DNA of 64,000 nucleotides from Thermopetrobacter sp. TC1 (lineage in GTDB: Bacteria; Pseudomonadota; Alphaproteobacteria; Rhizobiales; Aestuariivirgaceae): NCBI RefSeq assembly GCF_000746275.1, contig NZ_JQKX01000013.1, forward strand, positions 186,001-250,000, written 5' to 3'. Position numbers and translations under genes: made by a program. The notes beneath the pieces are model-generated. The model worked only from the letters and a program-made list of their open reading frames with translations, was not told the origin of the DNA and made no database searches. Of the stretch, positions 16,503 to 26,400 are shown one piece after another. Within the stretch, counting starts at the first letter, position 1; each line of letters begins with the position of its first letter.

Positions 16503-18053
16503 ATGAGTCAGGAAAGAGGTCGTCCCGTCATTGGCGCGCTTGAGCCGGAGATCGAGGCGCTTAAAGAAGGGCGCTTTTATGCCTTTTGCCGTTGCGGGCG
16601 CACCTGCACGCCCCCGTTCTGCGATGGCGCTCATCGCGGCAGCGGGATTGAGCCGCTCATCTTTCGTGCCGATGCATCCGGCCCTGCGGCATTATGCAAC
16701 TGCAAGGCCACGGCCGAGCCGCCGTATTGCGACGGTTCGCATGAAAAATTAAAAGGCCTCAATCCCGGCGATCCGGTGCCGCTGCCGCTGTGCCGGCAGG
16801 AGATGCCGGATGTGGTGCCCACGCCGTCCGAGCCGACGCTGGCCCTTGTGCATCAACTGGCGCGTCATGATCTTTCCGACATTGGCCGGCACGGCGAAAC
16901 TGCAAGCATGGGCGTGCCGCGGCCCGAACTGCCGCGCTGGGAGGACATCCTGATTTTGCCTGCGCAGCTTGCCCGCCGGCCGCTGCCCGAGGAAGCGCCG
17001 GTGCAGACCCGCACCATTATTGGTCCGCGCGCGAAAAGGCCGCTCGTTCTTGATCTGCCCATCATCATCGCCGACATGAGCTTCGGTGCTCTTTCCTTTG
17101 AGGCCAAGGTGGCGCTGGCCAAAGGCGCCGCGGCCGCAGGCGCCGGCATCGCCTCCGGCGAGGGTGGCATGCTGCCTGAGGAGCGCGATCAGAATCCGCG
17201 CTATCTGTTCGAGCTGGGCACGGCCCATTTTGGCTGGCGCGAGGATGTGGCGCAGCGTATCGCCGCCTTTCACTTCAAGGCCGGGCAAGCGGCCAAGACG
17301 GGCCTGGGCGGCTATCTGCCCGGCAGCAAGGTCTCGGAAAAGATTGCGCAGGTGCGCGGCCTCAAAGCCGGTGAGCCCGCCGTTTCGCCGCCTGTGCACG
17401 TGGATCTCATCACGCCGGAGGACTTTCGCCGCTTTGCCGATAAGGTGCGGGCGCTGTCTGACGGGGTGCCCATTGGTTTCAAACTTTCGGCCAATCACAT
17501 CGAGGCGGACATCGATTTCGCCATGGAAGCGGGGGCGGACTACATCATCCTCGACGGCCGCGGCGGCGGCACTGGTGCCGCGCCGAAAATCCTGCGCGAT
17601 TCCATTTCCATTCCCACCATCCCGGCGCTGGCGCGGGCCCGCCGGCATCTTGATGCCCGTTGGCCGGGGCATGATGTGACGCTGATCATCAGCGGCGGGT
17701 TGCGCACGCCGGCCGATTTCGTCAAGGCCCTGGCGCTGGGGGCGGACGCCATTGCCATCGGCACCGCCGCCCTGCAGGCCATCGGCTGTGTCAACGCCCG
17801 CATCTGTCATACGAACAACTGCCCGGCCGGCATCGCCACTCAGCGTGAGGATTTGCGCGCGCGGCTGGATATCGATGCCGCCGCCCGCCGCCTGCAACGG
17901 TTTTTGCGCAACAGCGCGGCACTGATGATGATGTTCGCCCGCGCCTGCGGCCATGCGCGGCTTGCCGATTTCTCCCCGCGCGATCTTGCCACGACAAACC
18001 CCACACTCGCCCGCCTCGCCGGCATCCCCTTCGCCGGCGTGCAGAGGCTTTAG
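16503..18053 (+). CDS. Double CDGSH iron-sulfur protein fused to glutamate-synthase FMN domain
   Basis: The 516-residue fusion begins with two CDGSH-type 2Fe-2S motifs. The first ligands are Cys29, Cys31, Cys40 and His44 (PPFCDGAH) and the second Cys65, Cys67, Cys76 and His80 (PPYCDGSH). From about residue 125 to the end it has a GltS-type TIM barrel: ADMSFGALSFEAKVALAKGA, GIASGEGGMLPEE, FKLSANHIEADIDFAMEAGA, LDGRGGGTGAAP, GLRTPADFVKALALGADA, and a Cys-rich CHTNNCPAGIATQ that may bind a 3Fe-4S cluster. No glutaminase domain is present, so it is not a normal glutamate synthase. It probably transfers electrons through FMN to an unknown acceptor. The start follows GGGGG at 8-base spacing. Confidence 0.85.
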   Translation: MSQERGRPVIGALEPEIEALKEGRFYAFCRCGRTCTPPFCDGAHRGSGIEPLIFRADASGPAALCNCKATAEPPYCDGSHEKLKGLNPGDPVPLPLCRQEMPDVVPTPSEPTLALVHQLARHDLSDIGRHGETASMGVPRPELPRWEDILILPAQLARRPLPEEAPVQTRTIIGPRAKRPLVLDLPIIIADMSFGALSFEAKVALAKGAAAAGAGIASGEGGMLPEERDQNPRYLFELGTAHFGWREDVAQRIAAFHFKAGQAAKTGLGGYLPGSKVSEKIAQVRGLKAGEPAVSPPVHVDLITPEDFRRFADKVRALSDGVPIGFKLSANHIEADIDFAMEAGADYIILDGRGGGTGAAPKILRDSISIPTIPALARARRHLDARWPGHDVTLIISGGLRTPADFVKALALGADAIAIGTAALQAIGCVNARICHTNNCPAGIATQREDLRARLDIDAAARRLQRFLRNSAALMMMFARACGHARLADFSPRDLATTNPTLARLAGIPFAGVQRL

Positions 18054-18192
18054 CCCGCCAGTCAATGCCCAGCCGAACCCCTTTCCGCCCCCGGGGCTGC
18101 CCTGTGCTGCACGGGTTCAATAAGGAGAGATTGGGGTGATTGAACGGGGTGATATCGATCTCAAGACACACCAAAATTCCCGGTTCGGTGTT

Positions 18193-18378
18193 TTAATTTT
18201 TCGAGCGTTTAGCCAGCACATTATAAGTGATGTTGGCTATGACGAGTGGAATGGCCAGTTTTATCAGGCCTTTGATGATGGGGCTCATTTGCAGTGGGGA
18301 CACTATGAACGAAAATATTGCAAAAAACACGAAGAAGATCACGATGGCAACGATGATGGGAATGATTTTGTTCGCCAT
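18193..18378 (-). CDS. Small two-helix membrane protein
   Basis: The 61-residue product starting MANKIIPIIVAIVIFFVFFA has two hydrophobic helices (residues about 4-26 and 33-55) and a basic tail (LAKRSKN). The ATG at 18378 follows a G-rich site (ggaaccggggg). Composition is AT-rich compared with its neighbours. I do not recognise the family. It is convergent with the CDGSH fusion gene (139 bp apart) and lies just downstream of the CbbY-like gene's 3' end on the opposite side. Confidence 0.6.
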   Translation of the reverse strand: MANKIIPIIVAIVIFFVFFAIFSFIVSPLQMSPIIKGLIKLAIPLVIANITYNVLAKRSKN

Positions 18379-18503
18379 GCCCCCGGTTCCTTTCGCGTTA
18401 TCGAGACGCAAGCTTTGTCTTCGATCAAAAAGATTGTTCACGTATTTATAGAATTTATGCGCACGGCATGCAATCAGCAATCAAACACAGCATGGCGCTT
18501 CTA

Positions 18504-19292
18504 TCATTGAATGGGGGCCTTAGGCGGGCGCGGGCGGCCGGACCAGCCTTCGATCCAGCGGGCCAGCATGGCGGGGGTGATCATGCTCTGGGCCCAGCCG
18601 AAGCCGGAGATGTGCTCATAGGGCAGGTCGGGTTCGCCCAGGTGGGAGACGACGGAAAGGGCATCAGAGAGGTCCTCATCGGCGGTGTACTGCGAGGGTG
18701 TGGCCACGACCGGCACGCCGGCACGTAGGGCGGCGATGAGACCATTGCGCGAATCCTCGATGGCCATGGCCTCGTTGTGCGCCACGCCCAGCTTTTCCAG
18801 CGCCAGTTCATAAAGATCGGGTGCGGGCTTCTTGGCCGTGACTTCCTCGCCGCAGGCCATGGCGTCGAAAACCTCCGCGGCGGGGCGGCCCAGTGTTGCC
18901 TGAATGAGCGCATCCACGTTGGGCGTTGAGGTGGTGGTGGCAATGCCCACCTTCAGCCCGGCCTCCTTCGCTTCCCGGATCAGCCGCGCCACCCCGGGCC
19001 TGAGCGGCACGGAACCGTCCGCGATCATGCGCATGTAGCGCTCGGACTTGGCCTTGTGAATCTCCGGAATGTGCGCAAGCATCTCCTCGCCGCGTTCGGG
19101 GGCATATGTTTCGATGTAATGGCGGATGCGCTCCTTGCCGCCGGTGACGGACAGAAGTTTCTTGTACACATCCCTGTCCCAGTGCCAGGGCAGGCCGCGG
19201 GCAGCAAATTCGGCATTGAAGGCCTCGCGGTGTGCCTCTTCGGTTTCGGCAAGGGTGCCATCGACATCAAAGATGATCGCCTTGAGAGTCAT
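18504..19292 (-). CDS. cbbY: CbbY-like HAD phosphatase
   Basis: The 262-residue HAD hydrolase opens with AIIFDVDGTLAETEEAHREAF (motif I, Asp nucleophile and acid), has a four-helix cap, KVGIATTTSTPNVDAL (motif II region), AKKPAPDLYELAL (motif III Lys) and AIEDSRNGLIAA (motif IV). The pattern and length match CbbY, which removes the Rubisco inhibitor xylulose-1,5-bisphosphate. Together with the nearby Calvin-subtype aldolase, rpe and gph it supports autotrophic carbon fixation (inference). Other beta-phosphoglucomutase-like roles remain possible. It is divergent from rnpB. Confidence 0.85.
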   Translation of the reverse strand: MTLKAIIFDVDGTLAETEEAHREAFNAEFAARGLPWHWDRDVYKKLLSVTGGKERIRHYIETYAPERGEEMLAHIPEIHKAKSERYMRMIADGSVPLRPGVARLIREAKEAGLKVGIATTTSTPNVDALIQATLGRPAAEVFDAMACGEEVTAKKPAPDLYELALEKLGVAHNEAMAIEDSRNGLIAALRAGVPVVATPSQYTADEDLSDALSVVSHLGEPDLPYEHISGFGWAQSMITPAMLARWIEGWSGRPRPPKAPIQ

Positions 19293-19409
19293 GGTGCCCG
19301 TCCGTTCTTTCGCGGCTTCAGTCTTTACCTTCACGGATCCATGTGGACGCGGGGCTTTTGTGACGCGTCGGGGCAAAGAGGTCAACCGGCGCGCATGCGC
19401 TGCCAGGCG

Positions 19410-19457
19410 ATGATATAAATCAAGCGCATTGATCCCCTGGGCGAATGTGCCTACATC
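19410..19457 (+). promoter_or_regulatory. rnpB promoter and nearby FNR-like palindrome
   Basis: TTGATC (19429-19434) and TACATC (19452-19457) are separated by 17 bp and place transcription start at about 19464, exactly where the P1 helix of rnpB begins. Just upstream, ATGAT-ATAA-ATCAA (19410-19423) resembles an FNR box at 9 of 10 fixed positions. It could act on rnpB or on the divergent cbbY-like gene, or be chance. Confidence 0.55.
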
Positions 19458-19463
19458 TTGCTG

Positions 19464-19965
<502 letters not shown>

Positions 19966-20109
19966 TTTTTCTTTGCTTTTTTTTTTTGTGATCCGTCTTG
20001 GCCGGAAACGCGTAGTGATCCTGTGATTCCTTCCCGGAATGTCACGCATCGAATCGCCATGGCAACCATTTGTTAAGGGAAGCCGATTCAAAAACATCCT
20101 TACCCGGCA

Positions 20110-20117
20110 TTAACCAT
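20110..20117 (+). promoter_or_regulatory. CtrA-like half site upstream of rsmH
   Basis: TTAACCAT lies 94 bp before the rsmH start in the 238-bp gap after rnpB. Half sites of this form are bound by CtrA in some alphaproteobacteria. It is only eight bases, so chance is possible. No mraZ gene or clear MraZ box is present in this gap. Confidence 0.3.
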
Positions 20118-20203
20118 GACTGGCCGCTGTGGCGCTTTCGCCTCCTGGTGTGGGGACTGCGGGCCCGTGATGCGCCAGCGGCAGAAGGGAAGGGCTTTTC
20201 AAG

Positions 20204-21334
20204 GTGCCCGTGAAGGAAAGGCCGACATCCTCCGCGAATGAGCCTCCCGCCGGCGGCGGGGCGGAGAGGCGGCATGTGCCGGTTTTGCATGAACAGGCCG
20301 TGCAGGCGCTGAATGTGCGCCCGGGCGGGGTCTATGTGGATGGCACCTTTGGCGCCGGCGGGCATGCGCGCGCCATTCTCGCCGTGCCCGAAACACGGCT
20401 TGTGGCCATCGACCGCGATCCGGATGCGGTGGCGCTGGCGCAGGAGCTGGCCGCGGCCCATCCCGGCCGGGTGCATGTGTATCACGGGCGCTATTCGGAG
20501 ATGGAAAAGGCGCTGGCCGAATCCGGCTTTGGGGAGAGGGCGGACGGCGTGCTGCTCGATATCGGGGTTTCGTCCATGCAGCTTGATGATGCGGCGCGCG
20601 GCTTTTCCTTCCTGCACGAAGGGCCGCTGGACATGCGCATGGAGCAGGCCGGCATGACGGCGGCGGAGGTGGTCAACACGTTTTCGGAGGAAGCGCTTGC
20701 CGACATTCTTTTCGCCTATGGCGAGGAGCGAAAGGCGCGGGCGCTGGCGCGGGCGATCGTGAAAGCCCGAAAAGAAAAGCCCTTTTCCACCACGGGCGAT
20801 CTTGTGCGGGTGGTGGAACAGGTTCTGGGGCGCAAGCGGCCGGGGCGCACGCATCCGGCCACGCGCACCTTTCAGGCGCTGCGCATTTTCGTCAACCGCG
20901 AGCTGGAGGAGCTCGTGGCGGGTCTGGCGGCGGCGGAGCGGCTGCTCAAGCCCGGCGGGCGGCTGGTGGTGATCACCTTCCATTCGCTGGAGGACAGGAT
21001 CGTGAAGCGCTTCTTTGCCCGGCGTACGGGACGGGCGGCACAGGTGCGGCCTCTGCCCGGCATGGCCATGCACGGGATGCCGGCGCTTGGGCAGGATGAG
21101 CCCGCGCCCTCGTTTGTGGATATCGCCCGCGGCGGGATTGTGCCCACGGAAGTGGAAATCGCCGCCAATCCGCGGGCACGCTCGGCGAGATTGCGGGCGG
21201 GCGAACGCACCGAGGCGCCGGCCATTGCGCCCGATCCCGCCTTTCTCGGTCTGCCGGTGGCGGATGACACCGGCCGGGGCGGCGGGCGGCGCCATCGCCA
21301 CGGCAAGGGACGAGGCGGAGGATACAGGCGATGA
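20204..21334 (+). CDS. rsmH: 16S rRNA (cytosine1402-N4)-methyltransferase RsmH
   Basis: The 376-residue enzyme methylates C1402 of 16S rRNA. Motifs are HVPVLHEQAVQAL, the SAM loop DGTFGAGGHARAIL, DGVLLDIGVSSMQLDDA, GFSFLHEGPLDMRM and VVITFHSLEDRIVKRFF. A GTG start at 20204 follows a purine-rich site. The C-terminus has an extra Gly/Arg/His-rich tail (GGGRRHRHGKGRGGG). It opens the division cluster and overlaps ftsL by 4 bp. Confidence 0.96.
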   Translation: MPVKERPTSSANEPPAGGGAERRHVPVLHEQAVQALNVRPGGVYVDGTFGAGGHARAILAVPETRLVAIDRDPDAVALAQELAAAHPGRVHVYHGRYSEMEKALAESGFGERADGVLLDIGVSSMQLDDAARGFSFLHEGPLDMRMEQAGMTAAEVVNTFSEEALADILFAYGEERKARALARAIVKARKEKPFSTTGDLVRVVEQVLGRKRPGRTHPATRTFQALRIFVNRELEELVAGLAAAERLLKPGGRLVVITFHSLEDRIVKRFFARRTGRAAQVRPLPGMAMHGMPALGQDEPAPSFVDIARGGIVPTEVEIAANPRARSARLRAGERTEAPAIAPDPAFLGLPVADDTGRGGGRRHRHGKGRGGGYRR

Positions 21335-21708
21335 GATTTCTCAATGTGCTCAATGGCGTGCTCCTGATCGGCCTGATCGTCTTTGCGGTGGTGCTCTATG
21401 CCCGCGAGCAGCAGACGCGGCTGGCGGAGCGCGAGATTCGCCGGCTTGAGGCGGACATCGCCCGCGAGGAGGAGAACATCCGCATCCTGCAGGTGGAGCG
21501 GGCCATGCTGATGAACCCTGAGCGCATCGAGCGTCTGGTGCGGCGGCATCTGGTGATGGCGCCGGTGGGGCCGGAGCGCATCCGCGGGCTCAATGCCATT
21601 CTCGCCGATCTGCCGGCGCGCGCCTACAAGCCCGATGCGCAGGAAGGCGTGAGTGATCCGCTGGCGGCGCTGATTGCCCGGGTGCAGGCAGGGGAGGCAA
21701 AACGGTGA
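21331..21708 (+). CDS. ftsL: Cell division protein FtsL
   Basis: The 125-residue bitopic protein has a single N-terminal transmembrane helix (VLNGVLLIGLIVFAVVLYA) followed by a periplasmic coiled coil (EQQTRLAEREIRRLEADIAREEENIRILQ). With FtsB and FtsQ it activates FtsWI at the septum. Assignment rests on topology and position between rsmH and ftsI. It starts inside the rsmH stop (ATGA) and ends inside the ftsI start (GTGA). Confidence 0.9.
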   Translation: MRFLNVLNGVLLIGLIVFAVVLYAREQQTRLAEREIRRLEADIAREEENIRILQVERAMLMNPERIERLVRRHLVMAPVGPERIRGLNAILADLPARAYKPDAQEGVSDPLAALIARVQAGEAKR

Positions 21709-23438
21709 CGGCGGGCAGGGCAGGCATCGGGGCGCTGTTTACGCGGCAGAGGCTGACCATTCTCGCCTTCGCCGCGGTGTTTCTGGTGATCGCCGGCAAG
21801 GCGGCCTGGCTGACGCTCGGCGTGGATCCGGAGCGGCGCACGGCGGTGGTGCGCAAGGCGCATATTCCGCGGCCGGATATCGTGGACCGCAACGGCATTC
21901 TTCTGGCTGCGGACATGCCGTTTGCCTCGGTCTTTGCCGAGCCCTACCGCATGATCGACGTGGATGAGGCGGTGGAGAAACTCACCTCCGTGGTGCCGAG
22001 CCTGAACGCGGCCAAGCTGCGGCGGCTGTTTTCCGACAAGCGCCGCAAGTTCGTGTGGGTTCTGCGCAAGATCGGGCCGGATCTGGAAAAGCGGATACTT
22101 GATCTTGGCATTCCCGGCATTCGCGTGATGAAGGAGAAGCGCCGCATCTACCCCATGGGGCGGCTGGCAGCGCATGTCGTGGGCTTTTCCAACATCGATT
22201 CCAAGGGCTTGAGCGGCATTGAGCGCTTTCTGGATGGTGCCGGGGCCATTTTCACCGCGTCCCTGATCAACCCCAGCGGCAAGGATGCGCGACCGGCGCA
22301 GCTGGCATTGGATGTGCGGGTGCAGCATGCGCTGCGGGCGGAGCTGCAGCGGGCGATGCGCAAATACAAGGCATTGGGCGCCGGTGGCCTCGTCATGAAC
22401 GTGCATACCGGCGAGATCCTGGCCATGGTCTCGCTGCCGGATTTCAATCCCAACGATCCGGTGAAGACCGGCGCGCTGAAGAAGGACCGCCTCAACCGCA
22501 TGACGGCCGGTGTCTATGAGCTGGGCTCGGTGATCAAGGCGGTGACCTTCGCCATGGCGCTGGATGCCGGCACCGCGCGGCTGGACAAGAGCTATGACGC
22601 GCGCTTTCCCCTGCGGATCGGCCGCATGAAGATCAACGACTATCACGCGCAGAGGCGCTGGCTGACGGTGCCAGAGATCTTCATTCATTCCTCAAACATC
22701 GGCACCGCGCGCATGGCGCTGGAAGTGGGGCTTGAGCGGCACAAGGCCTTCTTGCGCAAGGTGGGGCTTTTCGACAAACTGCGCACGGAGCTTCCCGAGG
22801 CGGCGCGCCCGCTGCTGCCGCGGCGCTGGACGAAGGTGTCATCGGCGACGGCGGCCTTCGGCCACGGGTTTGCCGTGCAGCCCCTGCAGGGCGCGACGGT
22901 GATTGCGGCGCTGATCAATGGCGGCAAGCTCATCCCGCCCACCTTTCTCAAGCGGGACAAGGATGCGGCGGAGGTGCTTTCACGACGGATCATTTCCGAG
23001 GACACCTCGCGCAAGATGCGCTATCTCTTCCGGCTGAACGCCATTGAGGGCACCGCCCGCCGCGCCGCGGCGCCGGGCTGGCGCGTGGGCGGCAAGACGG
23101 GCACGGCGGAAAAGGTGATCAACGGGCGCTACAGCAAGGATCATCGCCTCACCTCCTTCATCGGGGCCTTTCCCATGGACGATCCGAAATACCTCGTGAT
23201 GGTCATGCTGGATGATCCGCGCCCCACGGCCGAAACCAGGGGCTTTGCCACCTCCGGCTGGAACGCCGTGCCCACCGCCGGGCGCGTGGTGGCGCGAATC
23301 GCTCCCATCCTGGGCGTGAAACCGAAGCTGGACAGCGAGGAGGCGAAAAAGGAGCTGGCCCGCTGGAGAAAGATCAATCCCGACTGGAATGTGCCCATGG
23401 CTGTTGCCGCCAAGGGGGCTGTTTCAGGGGCTCAGTGA
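21705..23438 (+). CDS. ftsI: Peptidoglycan transpeptidase FtsI (PBP3)
   Basis: The 577-residue septal class B penicillin-binding protein has an N-terminal membrane anchor (LTILAFAAVFLVIAGKAAWL), a PBP dimer domain opening with DIVDRNGILLA, and a transpeptidase domain. That domain carries catalytic Ser275 in SVIK, the SSN motif at 329-331 and KTG at 464-466. It cross-links septal peptidoglycan with FtsW. The GTG start overlaps ftsL by 4 bp, so translation is coupled. Confidence 0.96.
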   Translation: MTAGRAGIGALFTRQRLTILAFAAVFLVIAGKAAWLTLGVDPERRTAVVRKAHIPRPDIVDRNGILLAADMPFASVFAEPYRMIDVDEAVEKLTSVVPSLNAAKLRRLFSDKRRKFVWVLRKIGPDLEKRILDLGIPGIRVMKEKRRIYPMGRLAAHVVGFSNIDSKGLSGIERFLDGAGAIFTASLINPSGKDARPAQLALDVRVQHALRAELQRAMRKYKALGAGGLVMNVHTGEILAMVSLPDFNPNDPVKTGALKKDRLNRMTAGVYELGSVIKAVTFAMALDAGTARLDKSYDARFPLRIGRMKINDYHAQRRWLTVPEIFIHSSNIGTARMALEVGLERHKAFLRKVGLFDKLRTELPEAARPLLPRRWTKVSSATAAFGHGFAVQPLQGATVIAALINGGKLIPPTFLKRDKDAAEVLSRRIISEDTSRKMRYLFRLNAIEGTARRAAAPGWRVGGKTGTAEKVINGRYSKDHRLTSFIGAFPMDDPKYLVMVMLDDPRPTAETRGFATSGWNAVPTAGRVVARIAPILGVKPKLDSEEAKKELARWRKINPDWNVPMAVAAKGAVSGAQ

Positions 23439-23458
23439 GTATGAGGATATAGAAAGCC

Positions 23459-24925
23459 ATGCCGCACAATCTGCGCTATCTCGCCCGCTGCTGCCGGATC
23501 GAGGGCGATGCGGACCTTGAAATTGCCGGCATCACGCAGGATTCCCGGGAGGTGAAGCCGGGCTATCTCTTCGCCGCGCTTAAGGGCACGCAGGTCAATG
23601 GCGAGGATTTCATCCCGGAAGCCCTTGCGCGCGGGGCGGTGGCCCTGCTGGTGCGGGATGACCTTGTGCTTGAGGATGTGCCGGAGGGAGTTGCCATTGT
23701 GCGCAGCGACAATCCGGCGCGGGCGCTCGCCCTGATCGCGGCGCGTTTCTATCTGCACCAGCCGGTGACGGTGGTGGCGGTCACCGGCACCAATGGCAAG
23801 ACCTCGGTGGTGGAATTCGTGCGCCAGATCTGGGCGTTCATGGGCTTTCGCGCCGCCTCCATGGGCACGCTGGGCGTGTTCGGCCCGGATCTTGACGATC
23901 TTGACACCATGCACACCACGCCCGATCCGGTAAAGCTGCATGCCAATCTCGCCCGCATGCGCAAGCGGGCGATCTCGCACCTGGCAATGGAGGCCTCCTC
24001 GCACGGGCTGGCCCAGTACCGGCTGGACGGCGTGCGGCTGACCGCGGGCGGGTTTACTTCCTTCTCGCGCGATCACCTTGATTATCACAAGGACATGGAT
24101 GCCTATTTCGAGGCCAAGATGCGGCTGTTTGAGGAGCTGCTGCATCCGCCGGCGCCGGCGGTGGTCAACGTGGATGATGATGCCGGCGAGACGGTGGCGG
24201 AACGGGCAAGAGCGCGGGGGCTTCTGCTGTTCGACGTCGGGCTGGCCGGCAAGCGCATCGAGATGATGGAGCGGCGCATCGAGGGCTTTGGCCAGCAGCT
24301 GGTTCTGCGCACGCCCAAACGGGAATACCGCATCTATCTGCCGCTGGTCGGGCGCTTTCAGGCGGAGAATGCGCTGGTGGCGGCCGGGCTGGTGATCGCG
24401 GCCGGCGGCCCGGAGGAAGAGGCCATCCTCGGCCTTGAGCGGCTCAAGCCGGTGCGGGGGCGAATGGAGCTGGTGGCGCGCACGAAAAAGGGCGCGGCGG
24501 TGTTTGTGGACTATGCCCACACGCCGGAGGGCTTGCGCGCGGCATTGGAGGCGCTGCGCCCCTATGCGGAAGGGCGCCTGATCGTTCTGTTCGGCGCCGG
24601 CGGCGACAGGGATCCCGGCAAGCGCCCGCAGATGGGGCAGGTGGCGGCGGAGCTTGCCGATATGGTCATCGTTACTGATGACAACCCGCGTCATGAGGAC
24701 CCCGCCGCCATTCGGGCACAGATCCTGACCGCCTGCCCCGGCGCCATGGAGATTGCGGACCGGGCGGCGGCCATCCGGCAGGGCATGGCGCTTCTGGAGA
24801 AGGGCGACATCCTGCTGGTGGCCGGCAAGGGCCATGAAACCGGCCAGATCATTGGCGACGAGGTGGTGCCGTTCTCCGATCACGAGGAGATCGAGCGCTG
24901 GATTCGCGAGGAGTGGGACAAATAA
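23459..24925 (+). CDS. murE: UDP-MurNAc-tripeptide synthetase MurE (meso-DAP adding)
   Basis: The 488-residue ATP-dependent ligase adds meso-diaminopimelate to UDP-MurNAc-L-Ala-D-Glu. It has the P-loop VTGTNGKTSVVEF, MEASSHGLAQYRLDG, DYAHTPEGLRAAL, and the DNPR motif (VTDDNPRHEDPA) that marks DAP specificity. A 20-bp gap follows ftsI and the stop overlaps murF by one base (TAATG). Confidence 0.97.
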   Translation: MPHNLRYLARCCRIEGDADLEIAGITQDSREVKPGYLFAALKGTQVNGEDFIPEALARGAVALLVRDDLVLEDVPEGVAIVRSDNPARALALIAARFYLHQPVTVVAVTGTNGKTSVVEFVRQIWAFMGFRAASMGTLGVFGPDLDDLDTMHTTPDPVKLHANLARMRKRAISHLAMEASSHGLAQYRLDGVRLTAGGFTSFSRDHLDYHKDMDAYFEAKMRLFEELLHPPAPAVVNVDDDAGETVAERARARGLLLFDVGLAGKRIEMMERRIEGFGQQLVLRTPKREYRIYLPLVGRFQAENALVAAGLVIAAGGPEEEAILGLERLKPVRGRMELVARTKKGAAVFVDYAHTPEGLRAALEALRPYAEGRLIVLFGAGGDRDPGKRPQMGQVAAELADMVIVTDDNPRHEDPAAIRAQILTACPGAMEIADRAAAIRQGMALLEKGDILLVAGKGHETGQIIGDEVVPFSDHEEIERWIREEWDK

Positions 24926-26400
24926 TGACGGGCCTTCAGGCGGAAAAGCGCGACATGCCTGCACCGTCGCTGTGGACGGGCGAGGAAGTCCGTGCGGCCA
25001 TTGGCGAAGTCTGCCTGCGCGCGCCGGATCAGTTGCCGGAGGCGATCAGCGGGGTAACCTTTGATTCCCGTGAGGTGGGCGGTGGCGAGGTGTTTTTCGC
25101 CATTCGCGGCGTGCGCATGGACGGGCACGCCTTCGTCAGCGAGGCCCTGCGCAAGGGCGCGGCCCTGGCCGTGGTTTCGGAGCCGGATGAGGAAATGCGC
25201 GCTGCCGGGCCGCTGCTTGAGGTTTCCGACACGCTTGAGGCCTTGCGGCGGCTGGGCATGGCGGCGCGGGCGCGCACGCAGGCGAAGGTCATTGGCGTGA
25301 CCGGGTCGGTGGGCAAGACCACCACCAAGGAGATGCTCAAGCTAGCGCTTTCCGCAGTGGGCGCAACGCATGCCGCCGTGGCCTCCCACAACAATCACTG
25401 GGGTGTGCCGCTCACTCTGGCGCGCATGCCGCGGCAGGCCGATTTCGCCGTGATCGAGATGGGCATGAACGCTCCGGGCGAGATTGCGGCGCTGACACAG
25501 CTGGCGCGGCCGCATGTGGCCATTGTCACGCAGGTGGCGGAAAGCCATATCGGCGCCTTCGGTTCACTTGAGGGGATCGCGCAGGCCAAGGCGGAAATCT
25601 TCTCCGGCCTCGAAAACGGCGGCGTGGCCATCATCAACGCCGATGCGCCCCATAGCGATCGGTTGATTGCGGCGGCCAGGGCTGCCAAGGCGGCACGGAT
25701 CATCACCTTCGGCACGGCGGATGATGCGAATGTGCGGCTCATCGATGCGGTCAGCCAGGAGCAAAGCGTGTGCGTGACGGCGGAAGTGAACGGCCGGCGG
25801 GCCAGTTTCCGCATTGGCATGCCGGGGCGGCATGTGGCGATGAATGCGCTGGCCGTACTGGCGGCGGCGGAGGCCCTAAACGCGGATTTGACGGCGGTGA
25901 TGCATGCGCTGAAGGACATGCAGCCGCCAAAGGGGCGGGGCGGGCGCTATCGCCTGCGCGCTACTGACGGCGGTGAGATCCTGCTGCTCGATGAGAGCTA
26001 CAATGCCAATCCCGCCTCGATGCGGGCGGCGCTGGGCCTGCTGGCGGAGGCTGAACCTGCTGCGGGCGGCCGGCGCATTGCCGTGCTCGGCGACATGCTG
26101 GAGCTGGGCGAGGCCGGGCCTTTGCTGCATGCGGCACTGGCGGATGATCTGAAAAATGCGGGCGTGGATCTTCTGTTTGCGGCCGGGCCGCTCATGCACC
26201 ATCTCTTCGAGGCGGTGCCGGCGGAGATGCGCGGTGCCTGGCGTGAAACCTCGGCGGCGCTGACCGAAACACTGAAGACCGCCCTGCGCGGGGGTGATGT
26301 GGTGATGGTGAAGGGCTCCCTGGGCTCGCGGATGATGCCGCTGGTGGAGGCGCTGCGGGCGCATTTCGGGAGCGCAACGGATAACAGTGACGAGGGCTGA
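24925..26400 (+). CDS. murF: UDP-MurNAc-pentapeptide synthetase MurF
   Basis: The 491-residue ligase adds D-Ala-D-Ala to UDP-MurNAc-tripeptide. Visible are GVTFDSREVGGGEVFFA in the N-terminal domain, the P-loop VTGSVGKTTTKEML, SHNNHWGVPLTL, and LLDESYNANPASMRAAL. The ATG overlaps the murE stop and is preceded by gaggag; a GTG four codons earlier is less likely. It ends directly before the mraY ATG. Confidence 0.96.
   Translation: MTGLQAEKRDMPAPSLWTGEEVRAAIGEVCLRAPDQLPEAISGVTFDSREVGGGEVFFAIRGVRMDGHAFVSEALRKGAALAVVSEPDEEMRAAGPLLEVSDTLEALRRLGMAARARTQAKVIGVTGSVGKTTTKEMLKLALSAVGATHAAVASHNNHWGVPLTLARMPRQADFAVIEMGMNAPGEIAALTQLARPHVAIVTQVAESHIGAFGSLEGIAQAKAEIFSGLENGGVAIINADAPHSDRLIAAARAAKAARIITFGTADDANVRLIDAVSQEQSVCVTAEVNGRRASFRIGMPGRHVAMNALAVLAAAEALNADLTAVMHALKDMQPPKGRGGRYRLRATDGGEILLLDESYNANPASMRAALGLLAEAEPAAGGRRIAVLGDMLELGEAGPLLHAALADDLKNAGVDLLFAAGPLMHHLFEAVPAEMRGAWRETSAALTETLKTALRGGDVVMVKGSLGSRMMPLVEALRAHFGSATDNSDEG

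Noticed and set aside
16749-18065. 438-residue minus-strand frame opposite the CDGSH fusion
   Set aside because: Shadow frame; the plus strand encodes a conserved FMN-domain protein with intact cluster motifs.
19966-20203. mraZ gene or MraZ boxes ahead of rsmH
   Set aside because: No frame with MraZ features exists and no clear repeated TGGGN series was found.
23432-24964. 510-residue minus-strand frame opposite murE
   Set aside because: Shadow of murE; composition is typical of antisense in GC-rich DNA.
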